NCBI GenBank assembly: GCA_003487005.1
Contig: DNFG01000039.1
Span: 8,016-46,801 of the forward strand
Length of the DNA: 38,786 nucleotides
Source of the DNA: Bryobacterales bacterium
Lineage (GTDB): Bacteria; Acidobacteriota; Terriglobia; Bryobacterales; Bryobacteraceae
Direction: 5' to 3'
The notes below the pieces were generated by a model, which was not told the DNA's origin, searched no databases, and saw nothing but the letters and a program-made list of their open reading frames with translations. This document shows, piece after piece, positions 9,336 to 16,093 of the stretch; positions within the stretch are counted from its first letter, which is position 1, and each line of letters begins with the position of its first letter. The translations under genes and the position numbers were made by a program.

Positions 9336-9697
9336 TCATATTTCACCGCGTCGTCAGGATATGGATCCGGGCTGACCGGAGTTTGATCTGCGCTCGAGGA
9401 GGTGCACGTGTGCTGGACATCGGCAAGTGACTTTGAGCACAAAGGCCAAAGCTAAAATGCCTTGAGAAGGAGATGGCCCGAATGGACCAACAGAGGCGCA
9501 GACCAGAAGAGGCGGAAGCAGTGTTCTGCCGCTGCTCCTCCAGGCTGAAGTCCAAGTCCTGTACCAAAACTGTGCCAGAACCCCATCTGATTGGGTGCCT
9601 TGAGGTTACTGACCGAGCGAGAGCAGATTCCCCAAGTTGTTGAAAACAGAGCAATCAGTATAGAGCCATTGGAGGGTTTGGAACCGGTTCCTGTACT
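9336..9697. other. Gene-free island end next to the tRNA fragment
   Basis: No convincing gene on either strand; open frames here have random-looking composition. An 8-base direct repeat TCCTGTAC occurs at 9557-9564 and at 9689-9696, the latter touching the tRNA fragment. Such short repeats can be recombinase arm sites, but two copies are weak evidence. The rest appears non-coding. Confidence 0.5.
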
Positions 9698-9741
9698 TCG
9701 TAATCAGCAGGTCGCCGGTTCGATCCCGGCGGGTGGCTCCA
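9698..9741 (+). repeat. 3' half of tRNA-Thr(CGT): probable island attachment site
   Basis: The 44 bases run from the T before the anticodon CGT through the 3' anticodon arm (TCAGC), variable loop (AGGTC), a perfect T arm (GCCGG-TTCGATC-CCGGC), the 3' acceptor strand and an encoded CCA. The 5' half (D arm, 5' acceptor, 5' anticodon stem) is absent: the upstream bases do not pair with the acceptor or anticodon stems. A detached tRNA 3' part is what tyrosine-recombinase integration leaves at the far end of an island. By orientation the intact tRNA should lie left of the window with the island between, so 1-9697 is island and 9742 onward older chromosome. Confidence 0.72.
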
Positions 9742-9893
9742 GTCCTTTCAAGCACTTCCGCCTCGGCTGCGCTTCACCACCCCTCCCGCTTGACCGCCAG
9801 GAACTCCCGCGCCAGAACCGCTTCCCGGCCTCCTTTTGGACGAACTCAGCGTCAGTGTCGCCTGCTGGCCCCAGGCGGTTTGGAGTTGGAAGT

Positions 9894-10032
9894 GATCCGG
9901 CAGGAGGCGAATCCGAATGTGCGGACGCGCAGGTCATCGCACCGGTCGCCGGTGACGGTGCGGCAGTTGCTGCGGGAGGGTCTGTTGCGGCGGTTCCAGG
10001 GCGGGATTGCGGAGTCGTCGTTCGAGGCGCTG
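9894..10032 (+). pseudogene. Degraded copy 1 of a helix-turn-helix gene
   Basis: This 139-base stretch is a close duplicate of 10939-11162 but lacks 85 internal bases. It reads as IRQEANPNVRTR joined directly to RSPVTVRQLLREGLLRRF and GGIAESSFEAL in one frame, with no start codon of its own and no matching sequence beyond. The missing piece covers the linker and the first helix of the predicted helix-turn-helix. The break falls at short GCG/GCGCAGG homology, suggesting deletion by slippage or microhomology. Confidence 0.6.
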
Positions 10033-10048
10033 GTGCGTGCGCATGTTG

Positions 10049-10079
10049 CGCACGTGGCGCACGTGGTTGGCGCACGTGG
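10049..10079 (+). repeat. Three copies of a 9-bp CACGTG-containing repeat
   Basis: CGCACGTGG occurs at 10049-10057, 10058-10066 and 10071-10079, ending 3 bases before the left inverted repeat of the MITE-like element. Each unit contains the palindrome CACGTG. It may be slippage at the decayed gene end or an element-associated scar. Confidence 0.55.
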
Positions 10080-10082
10080 TCA

Positions 10083-10423
10083 GCCTGACCCGTCCCACGG
10101 CACTCTTCTCAGGAATTCGAACTCGTTCCCTATCCGCCAGAGGCTGGCCCTGACGTGGGTGGTGGCCACCGCGGAAGGTGCGGGCAGGCTGTGCCGCACT
10201 TCGGGCATGGCTTTGCGGATTTCGCGGGTTCGACGAACTCGTCTATTCCCAATTCATGCGGTTCGGTGTCCGATGCCTCCGGATTCGTGCAGAAGGCGAT
10301 ATCGAGGCCCGGCGCCTTGGGTGTGGCGTGCATCCATCGCACCGGCGGAAAGGCGGTTCTGCCAGACGTGGCTGGTGCGGCAAGCGGATTTTCATCAGAA
10401 AAGTGCAGTGGGACGGGTCAGGC
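10083..10423. mobile_element. MITE-like element with 29-bp imperfect terminal inverted repeats
   Basis: The left end (10083-10111) begins GCCTGACCCGTCCCAC and the right end (10395-10423) ends GTGGGACGGGTCAGGC. The two match as inverted repeats at 26 of 29 positions. The 283-base interior encodes no transposase; the longest frames have no coding character, apart from a minus-strand frame with a CPKCGTAC cysteine cluster that I cannot assign. No clear target-site duplication flanks it. It abuts degraded copy 1 of the HTH gene, truncating the homology there. It is best described as a non-autonomous element or a solo remnant of a larger insertion sequence. Confidence 0.6.
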
Positions 10424-10469
10424 CGGCGGCGTCCAGCGATGAATCAGAACCGGGCGAACCCGGATGCGG

Positions 10470-10583
10470 CTACGGCTTCCTGGCCGGGGCCCTGTCCTGC
10501 TTCTTCTGCTGACCTTGTTTCTGCTTCGCCGTCTGCTGCTGCTTGTTCTTTTCCTTGTCTTTCTTGCCGCCTTTGTCTCCCAT
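10470..10583 (-). CDS. 37-residue lysine/glutamine-rich basic protein
   Basis: An ATG at 10581-10583 opens a 37-codon frame, too short for most ORF cut-offs. It starts MGDKGGKKDKEKNKQQQ and ends APARKP before TAG. On the minus strand a strong ribosome-binding sequence AAGGAGC lies just upstream of the ATG. Composition is dominated by K, Q and D/E with no hydrophobic core, so the protein is likely disordered. Very similar short lysine-rich proteins are, to my knowledge, widespread in bacteria but functionally uncharacterised. The ideal ribosome-binding site and clean start and stop support a real gene. Confidence 0.65.
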   Translation of the reverse strand: MGDKGGKKDKEKNKQQQTAKQKQGQQKKQDRAPARKP

Positions 10584-10843
10584 GTCTGCTCCTTTTTCAG
10601 CGATTATGACTTGAACTCCGAATCAACCCGCGGCGGATCATCCGCCTGGCTCCAACGCTATCACAACCGCGGGTCAGGAAAAGCCCCGGCGGCCGAAACC
10701 CGGCCTCCTGTCCTTCAGGGAGTTCTTCACGGCTTCGACGCGCTTTCCGGCGCCGGTTCGCCGGCTGGGGCGGAGGTGGCTGTCCAGAGGATGGTCCGGC
10801 CTCCCGGTGGCCGCCCGGACTGGCCTCCGGACCTGCGCGGACG

Positions 10844-11294
10844 GTGGAGGCGGTGAAGGAGTTTCTGCGGCGGACATTGCCGCGCGAGGAATGGCCGTGG
10901 CGGCGGAAGCCGCGCTGGGGGAGCCGCGAGATCGACGAGATCCGGCAGGGGGCGAATCCGAATGCGCGGACGCGCTCCGCCGTGCGCAAGTGGGTCTGGC
11001 GCGCACGCAAGGCGGAACACGAGGTCGAGCATCAGCGGTTGACGGTCGCGCAGGTGGCGCAGGACATCGCACCGGTCGCCGACGACGGTGCAGCGGTTGC
11101 TGCGGGAGGGTCTGTTGCGGCGGTTCAAGGGCGGAATTGCGGAGTCGTCGTTCGAGGCGTTGCTGCGGGAGCACCCCGACCGCATCCCCTATGGCAAGCT
11201 CCCGCCGGCCAAGCGGGAGTGGCTCGTGCTGAATGGGTATCCGGATCAGGGGCTGGCGGTGAGGGCGCCGCGTGTGCGGGGGTTGTTGGAGTGA
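10844..11294 (+). pseudogene. Helix-turn-helix protein, frameshifted (copy 2)
   Basis: The first part, from GTG 10844, reads VEAVKEFLRRTLPREEWPW and continues through EIDEIRQGANPNARTRSAV and a basic segment to LTVAQVAQD, the first helix of a helix-turn-helix. The sense then shifts by one base near 11066. In the new frame RSPTTVQRLLREGLLRRF supplies the recognition helix, followed by an intact-looking C-terminus (PYGKLPPAKREWLVLNGYPD) ending in TGA at 11292-11294. Joined, the product would be about 150 residues, a small DNA-binding protein of unknown target. The same bases around the shift occur in copy 1, so the lesion may predate the duplication. Confidence 0.6.
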
Positions 11295-11345
11295 GGGGGC
11301 CAGGCAAGCGAAGGGTTTGCCCTGTCAGCGCTCGTCCGGATCGGC

Positions 11346-11747
11346 CTAGTATCCGAGCGTTGCGCCGACCGCCGCGCCGAAGATGATACCCACGGGCCCG
11401 GCCAAAGTCCCGACCGCCGCGCCGAGCATCCCCCAGGTAACCGCCGCCGACTTCTTCGACTCGAGCCTTCGGGTGCGAGAAAGTGGGGCCTTACGCCTGC
11501 CGTGCCAGCCGCGAGCTGTGCGGGAAGACACTGTTGATTTCTCGAGGTTGCAGGCGATGCAGGCCGGAAAGAGGTTGTTCTCATGATCAGTTCCGCCCCT
11601 CGCGCGAGGCCGCGAGTGCTCCACGTGCCAAGCCCCTCTCTCGCCATACCGGCCGTAGTTCCTGAAGGCAAGCTTCTTGCGGCAAATGTGGCAGTAGCCG
11701 GATGTACGGTCGTAAATCCTGTTGATCTGATCGTCAGTGTATTTCAT
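11346..11747 (-). CDS. HNH endonuclease-like protein with glycine-zipper tail
   Basis: A 133-residue protein. The N-terminal ~75 residues form an HNH (ββα-metal) nuclease domain: a zinc-type CHIC pair, WHVEHSRPRARGGTDHENN with the catalytic-region histidine and the asparagines, and a second CIAC pair. A basic linker (~75-98) follows. The last 30 residues alternate small residues and hydrophobics (GAAVGTLAGPVG, GAAVGATLGY), a glycine zipper able to insert in or perforate a membrane. The combination hints at membrane association, a stress response or a conflict-system effector, but that is inference. The gene stands alone and is divergent from the downstream HTH gene. Confidence 0.75.
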   Translation of the reverse strand: MKYTDDQINRIYDRTSGYCHICRKKLAFRNYGRYGERGAWHVEHSRPRARGGTDHENNLFPACIACNLEKSTVSSRTARGWHGRRKAPLSRTRRLESKKSAAVTWGMLGAAVGTLAGPVGIIFGAAVGATLGY

Positions 11748-11961
11748 AGGCTTTCTGCGGGGTTTCGCACTGTCACTAGCCCTTATCCATTTATACTACG
11801 TCACCAGCACCAACAATCGGGTGAAACCTCGCCGCACTCAACCCCGTCACTTGCCTGTTAACACGACCACCACAAACGTCTTTACTCATGGGTGTCTGGA
11901 TTCCTCGGCACCCCATACAGTCAAGTCCGAGCTACCGAAAGCCGTCTTGGTAGAGCTTCTC

Positions 11962-12597
11962 ATGCCGCCGAAAATGCCGAGTCGCGATCTAGCGGAACTC
12001 CTTGAATCCGACATCCGCGGATTGCCCTCGGTTCTGGAGAAAATCGTGGAGCTAGCTCATTTACGTGATTTCGCCACTGGCACCTATACCCACCCAGCGA
12101 TCACCGACAGGTCGAGAGCAGAAGAGATCCACCGTATGTTGAGGCGACTGCACGAGAGCGCTTTTCGGCTTTGGCTCCAGATGGGGCTGGAGGCACAGAA
12201 GGCTGATTTCGACGTTTACCTGTCAAGCCTCGGAGCCGCCCCGGCCAGAGTCGTGGAACACTGGCGTGAGTCGGAGGTTTATCGGTCTCTCACGCCCGCG
12301 TCGGCCGGCCGCGCCGAGCGGGAGTTGTTCGTTGGTGACATCGAGGTGGTCCTCTTGTCCGAACAACAAGAGGCCAATCGCCGCCCAACCCCGCAGACGG
12401 TGGTCGCTAGTCAAACAGCCCAGGACGAAGAGATCCTGACAATCCGAGAGGTGGCCGCATGGCGACGGGTGGCCCAGCGAACGTTGCGCCAGTGGGCCGA
12501 AGTGGGCCTCATCCCGGCCCACAAAATGGGAAGGCTGTGGCGATTCCGCCGAAGAGATATCGAGGTATGGCTCCGCGGCGCAGGGGATCGCAGATAA
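11962..12597 (+). CDS. Excisionase-like helix-turn-helix protein
   Basis: The frame is open from 11737, but the sequence before ATG 11962 looks non-coding; starting there gives 211 residues with a weak GAG upstream. Residues ~1-130 are helical and unrecognised (LESDIRGLPSVLEKIVELA, later MGLEAQKADFDVYLSSLG). The last ~50 residues form a MerR/excisionase-type domain: LTIREVAAWRRVAQRTLRQW, then GLIPAHKMGRLWRFRRRDIE and a final WLRG. This domain serves phage excisionases and many small regulators. Its place in an accessory zone makes a mobile-element origin plausible. The AWRRVAQRTLRQW recognition helix deviates from the usual LxVSxxTVYRW pattern. Confidence 0.7.
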   Translation: MPPKMPSRDLAELLESDIRGLPSVLEKIVELAHLRDFATGTYTHPAITDRSRAEEIHRMLRRLHESAFRLWLQMGLEAQKADFDVYLSSLGAAPARVVEHWRESEVYRSLTPASAGRAERELFVGDIEVVLLSEQQEANRRPTPQTVVASQTAQDEEILTIREVAAWRRVAQRTLRQWAEVGLIPAHKMGRLWRFRRRDIEVWLRGAGDRR

Positions 12598-13132
12598 ATC
12601 GACGGCGTGCGGCATTAACGGCATTAACGGCATTTACGGCATTCGATCGGACAGGTGACCGGCTAGAATGGTTTCGAAAGGGCAGCTTTAAGAGCATGAG
12701 AGTGTGCATGGTTTTTTGGCGATCCCGCCAGAAGCGGGTGAACTAAGTCGGAGCCACATCCAGCAAGATGCATCGAGCACTGCAGACCTCCGCTGCATCA
12801 ACCGACTTGGGCGCTCAGTTGGTCTTGGTTGTGCCTATGCCTGACCGATCTCTGGGCGAATCAGAGCTAGATCGTCGATGTCTGATCATTTCCAATGCAT
12901 TTGTTCAATCCAAGGTCAAGAAGGCGAACCCGGATCGATCAGCTGTCTCCGCCAGACGCGGCGGTCGCCCTAATCGGAGTCTTCTCTCCGGCGAGCCGAT
13001 TCACGAGCACTGTAGGGGTCCGTAGTCAAGTCTCACGACCTGTTGGATGCGCCCGCATGGCGACCGATTGCCAGGAGCGTGCTCAATCTCAACTCTCTAA
13101 TAGCGTACATTTAGAAAGGAGTTCATCTTGCC
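12598..13132. other. Intergenic region with 9-bp tandem repeat
   Basis: About 535 bases without a convincing gene. At 12611-12643 a 9-base unit GGCATTAAC occurs three times with one variant (GGCATTTAC) and a partial fourth, probably a slippage repeat. A short CCCGC/GCGGG hairpin lies at 12724-12738 without a T tract. An 85-codon frame at 12768-13025 has no family resemblance and no ribosome-binding site, and I do not call it. The end supplies the leader of the metzincin gene. Confidence 0.5.
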
Positions 13133-14161
13133 ATGCGTCTCTCATTTTTTTGTGTGTGTTTCACCCTGTCGGCGGCGTTCGGCCAAACTGGATCAGTTGC
13201 CCTGCGCAACGTGTCTGTCCCATTCACGAGTCTCGAAGTCGGCAATATCGTGGAAGTCACAATTACAGGAGCCACACCGTTTGGCACAGTGACTGTCGTC
13301 CAGAATGGACAGCCACCATACGTGTTTGGAACAACGAACGCATTTGGCGACTGGTCAGTTCAGGCGACTGAATCGCAGGAGTATGTCGGGTCCTACCATC
13401 AGGTCTGGTACGTCAACGGAGTTCAACTGACGCCAACCAACCCAGATCCCACATACCTGCCAGATGCGCCGCGATTGCCAAGTTTTACTGTGTATTCAAA
13501 TGCACTGTCGTCCGGAAGTCCTCCCGTCATCCCGCCGAGCGACTTCAATTCCTGTGGTCAGCCACAAGCGACGGCCTATTGGAGATGGAGGCCCGTCGGA
13601 TACTATTCGACTACTTCTTTTGGTAGCTCCACAGTTACGACGGCCATCGGTAGGTGGAACAGCGCCCAAAGCAAAGTTCCACTACAGTCCGACTCGACGA
13701 TTAGTGATATATGGGTTTACGACGGATCACTTCCAGCGGGCACATTCGGGGGGGCCGCACTCTACACGCAAGGTTGCTCGCCGTGCTACGGCGAACGGAT
13801 TGGATGCAATGGCGCTTGCATGAATTCAAGCGCGATGTATTACGTGGACATTATCCTAAACACAGCAGCCATCAATGCATTCGGCACTGCCGCTAGTGTA
13901 TCCCCTCAGGATGTTGCTGCTTACGTTATTACTCACGAACTCGGACACGCACTCCAACTCGGTCACTCTCAACCCCTAATCAGGCGGGGTATCTGTTCTG
14001 AGGTGGGCAGCGTCATGTATGAGTCGGTATCTCCGGCGTTTTTTTGTGGAGTTGATTCTCCAACGAACAAAGACAAAACGGCATTTAATTCGGCATATCC
14101 CAGCAGTCCAGGCCATTGTGCTTTTAATGAGCGATACTGTTACGGCGACATGTGTCCCTGA
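13133..14161 (+). CDS. Secreted metzincin-type zinc metalloprotease
   Basis: A 342-residue exported protein. The signal peptide MRLSFFCVCFTLSAAFGQ ends with a likely cleavage after AFG. An N-terminal beta-rich region (~20-130, IVEVTITGATPFGTVTV) precedes a catalytic domain with HELGHALQLGH at residues 268-278. H268, H272 and H278 would bind zinc and E269 be the general base. A downstream methionine (SVMYESVSP) fits the Met-turn of metzincins such as matrixins. A Cys-rich loop (CSPCYGERIGCNGAC) precedes the active site. AAAGGAG at 13115-13121 supports the ATG. Base composition is clearly A+T-richer than the flanking backbone, suggesting transfer. It sits upstream of an exported orphan that may be its partner. 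Confidence 0.82.
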   Translation: MRLSFFCVCFTLSAAFGQTGSVALRNVSVPFTSLEVGNIVEVTITGATPFGTVTVVQNGQPPYVFGTTNAFGDWSVQATESQEYVGSYHQVWYVNGVQLTPTNPDPTYLPDAPRLPSFTVYSNALSSGSPPVIPPSDFNSCGQPQATAYWRWRPVGYYSTTSFGSSTVTTAIGRWNSAQSKVPLQSDSTISDIWVYDGSLPAGTFGGAALYTQGCSPCYGERIGCNGACMNSSAMYYVDIILNTAAINAFGTAASVSPQDVAAYVITHELGHALQLGHSQPLIRRGICSEVGSVMYESVSPAFFCGVDSPTNKDKTAFNSAYPSSPGHCAFNERYCYGDMCP

Positions 14162-14220
14162 ACGGATATATGCCTTCTGTCAGGTAATGACGGCACACCA
14201 TTGGAGTAAGGAGAATAGTG

Positions 14221-14916
14221 ATGTTGCGACAGTGTATTATGGTCGGATTTCTGATTTTGGCTTGTCAGAATTGTCAGAATCTACTTCAGGGCCAAGAGAG
14301 CGCCAAAAGAACGGAAAAGCACCGCGAGGGGAAGAGTGTCCTCAAACTCATCCCCGTCAACCCAGCGGACTCACTTGAGCAGCTCGTAAGTGGCTCAGAA
14401 CTGATCGTAGATTGCACTGTGGGTTCCACTCATCAACCAGTTGCGAGGAACGCCTCTGAGCGTCTGGTCATTGTTGAAACGCATGCTATTGTGCTGGTGA
14501 ATACAATCTTAAAGGGTAGTTTGCCGAAAGAGGCGAACAGCGTCCTAGTAGCCCAAGTTGGAGGCCGCAGTGGGGCTTCCGAGACGGAAGTGGATCGGGA
14601 CGGTTTGCTGGAGGAGGGGTCTAGATACGTATTGTTCCTGCAGAGGGACGACAGTCGAGCGGAAATCGTCAACAACACAGGTCTTAGCCGATTTGGTGTT
14701 GTTGGCGTGTGGTCCGGCAAGGCGAAGATAAGCGATGGCAGGGTGCAGTTCTTACCTAGCGTTTCCAAGGCCTTGGCGATGTACAATGGCCAGGATGTGC
14801 TCAGTTTCGGACAAAGGGTCAGAGACCTAGCAGCAGGAAAATACATTTCTCCCGAAGTGCTGCCGGCTCCCCCATTGCCCCCGCACCCCGGTCCCCCTGC
14901 GGCCAGTCGAAAATAG
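14221..14916 (+). CDS. Exported protein of unknown function, possible lipoprotein
   Basis: A 231-residue protein starting at ATG 14221 behind a strong TAAGGAG. An in-frame GTG at 14218 is less likely. The N-terminus (IMVGFLILACQ) is a signal with a possible lipobox at ILAC. The body is beta-rich: SELIVDCTVGSTHQ, ETHAIVLVNTILKGSL and a central RYVLFLQRD. The pattern of a SELIV strand, an ILKG strand and an R-YVLFL strand recalls a large group of unannotated exported bacterial proteins, but I assign no function. The C-terminus is proline-rich (APPLPPHPGPP). It lies 59 bases after the protease, shares its A+T-richer composition, and may be a cargo, inhibitor or chaperone for it (inference). Confidence 0.7.
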   Translation: MLRQCIMVGFLILACQNCQNLLQGQESAKRTEKHREGKSVLKLIPVNPADSLEQLVSGSELIVDCTVGSTHQPVARNASERLVIVETHAIVLVNTILKGSLPKEANSVLVAQVGGRSGASETEVDRDGLLEEGSRYVLFLQRDDSRAEIVNNTGLSRFGVVGVWSGKAKISDGRVQFLPSVSKALAMYNGQDVLSFGQRVRDLAAGKYISPEVLPAPPLPPHPGPPAASRK

Positions 14917-14962
14917 GGAAATCAGTTGTCGTTCTCCTAGATGGCGTAGAAGCTAAGGTAGC

Positions 14963-15586
14963 TTATTCGTTGTAGTCGTAGTGTCGTACAGGTCTTTCTG
15001 GGCAATGAGGATTCCCTGGCCGGAACTTGTCTCCCAGTGGGACTAATCGAGTGTGCCGACTCTTCGCGCCGTTGCCTTCCATGGATTCGACGCCGTCGGC
15101 GATGACGTAGTGGATGGGGATTGTGGCGGCGAGTTCGACGATGGAGTTGTCGATGCCCTGCCAGTGGAGGGTGTTGTTCGGCCAGCCGTAGACCGCGCCG
15201 GGGAGTGCGCCGAAGAGGTTCTTCAGACTGAGGGTGACGCCGGCCCAGTGGTGGGTCTTGATCTTGGGCATCGAGATGACGACGTCGGCCGCGAGGAGCG
15301 ATTCGGGGAGCCAGAGTTCGTTGAGGGTGGTGAGGGCGGTTTGGGTGCGGACGGCGTGGACGCGATCGAAGTTGAGATCGATGAAGCGGGTGCGGCCGAT
15401 GGAAAGGAGCGCATCGCGGAGGCCGCTTTCTTCGAGGAGCAGTGCGGTGTCGCGGACGTGGCCGGGACCGTCGCCGACGAGGACGGTCTGGGCGCCGAGG
15501 CGATAGAGGGCTTCGGCGGCGGCGGCGATGAGTGTGGGCCGCGGACCCTTGACACAATCGCGAAATAATTCTTCCCCATGAAATCA
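14963..15586 (-). pseudogene. DUF362-family protein, truncated at both ends
   Basis: In one minus-strand frame the sequence matches the DUF362 fold for about 200 codons: KGPRPTLIAAAAEALYRLGA, VGDGPGHVRDTALLLEES, a central MPKIKTHHWAGVTLSLKNLF and IHYVIADGVESMEGNG. The usual N-terminal half (the LLKPNLV region) is missing: the frame runs into a stop at 15587-15589 with no start before codon MPKIK at 15271. On the other side the similarity ends after MEGNG (about 15072) and is replaced by unrelated codons ending NE. It is a gene fragment broken on both sides, presumably by the events that created the A+T-rich segment. Confidence 0.6.
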
Positions 15587-16093
15587 ATCACTTGCCGGGA
15601 ACTCAACCCGATTCCCGCTTCGTCGCCTGCGAAACTGTGAAGCAGGAGTACAACAATGAGCGGCAAAGCCAACCCCGGTCTCGACACCAGCCACACGACC
15701 GCCACCAGCCCCATTTCCGCCCTCGCGCCCAGACCCATCAATTCCATCTGCTCTTCCATCCCAATGAACGCAAAGACCGCGCAGGGAACGTCCTCCTCCA
15801 GAAACTACATCGCAGATCAACCTCACCTTCCCTCGCAAATAACTGAAACTAAACAACCGAACATCGATTCGAACCCCGATTCGAACCCCGGTTCGAACCC
15901 CACACGAACCCCCGAGCGAACCCCGAGCGAACCCCGAGCGAACTCCATGCGGACCCCATTCGAACTTTCTGTCGCCCCCATTCGGACTTACGTGCTTCGC
16001 ACCTGGATAACAGGCCCGGCGAATTCGCTGCCCGGCCGAAACTGGCGGATGAACTGTGCCTGCGGCCGGTTTGCCGGTGTAGCATCAGGAGTG
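15587..16093. other. Intergenic region upstream of the ceramidase-like operon
   Basis: No gene is called. Frames open on both strands are hydrophobic or Pro/Arg-rich by composition only. The middle carries the 11/12-bp repeat array, and the end supplies the leader of the ceramidase-like gene with AGGAG at 16087-16091. A promoter for the five-gene plus-strand run should lie here, but I see no clear -35/-10 pair. Confidence 0.5.
15865..15945 (+). repeat. Tandem array of degenerate 12- and 11-bp units
   Basis: Three units of CGATTCGAACCC (third with one change) at 15865-15900 are followed by a diverged unit, then three 11-base units CGAGCGAACCC at 15913-15945, the last with one change. More diverged copies trail to about 15990. 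The unit change from 12 to 11 bases argues for replication slippage with drift. It lies between the broken DUF362 gene and the next operon. Confidence 0.7.

Noticed and set aside
9557..9696. 8-bp direct repeat TCCTGTAC as recombinase arm sites
   Set aside because: Only two copies of eight bases; expected by chance often enough to be uninformative.
9704..10075. 123-codon minus-strand frame ending in PPAGIEPATC
   Set aside because: That ending is the translation of the antisense tRNA 3' end; it is a known artefact of frames crossing tRNA genes.
10130..10342. 70-codon minus-strand frame with CPKCGTAC inside the MITE-like element
   Set aside because: The cysteine cluster is suggestive, but there is no start context or recognisable fold; I could not support a gene.
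12611..12643. Short tandem repeat considered as a CRISPR or iteron array
   Set aside because: Units are 9 bases with no spacers and no replication gene nearby; slippage is the simpler reading.
12768..13025. 85-codon plus-strand frame between the HTH and metzincin genes
   Set aside because: No ribosome-binding site, no motif and no coherent composition.
15223..15759. 178-codon minus-strand frame with a hydrophobic N-terminus, considered as the missing part of DUF362
   Set aside because: Its hydrophobic part does not resemble the DUF362 N-terminus and the rest is the wrong frame of the DUF362 fragment.
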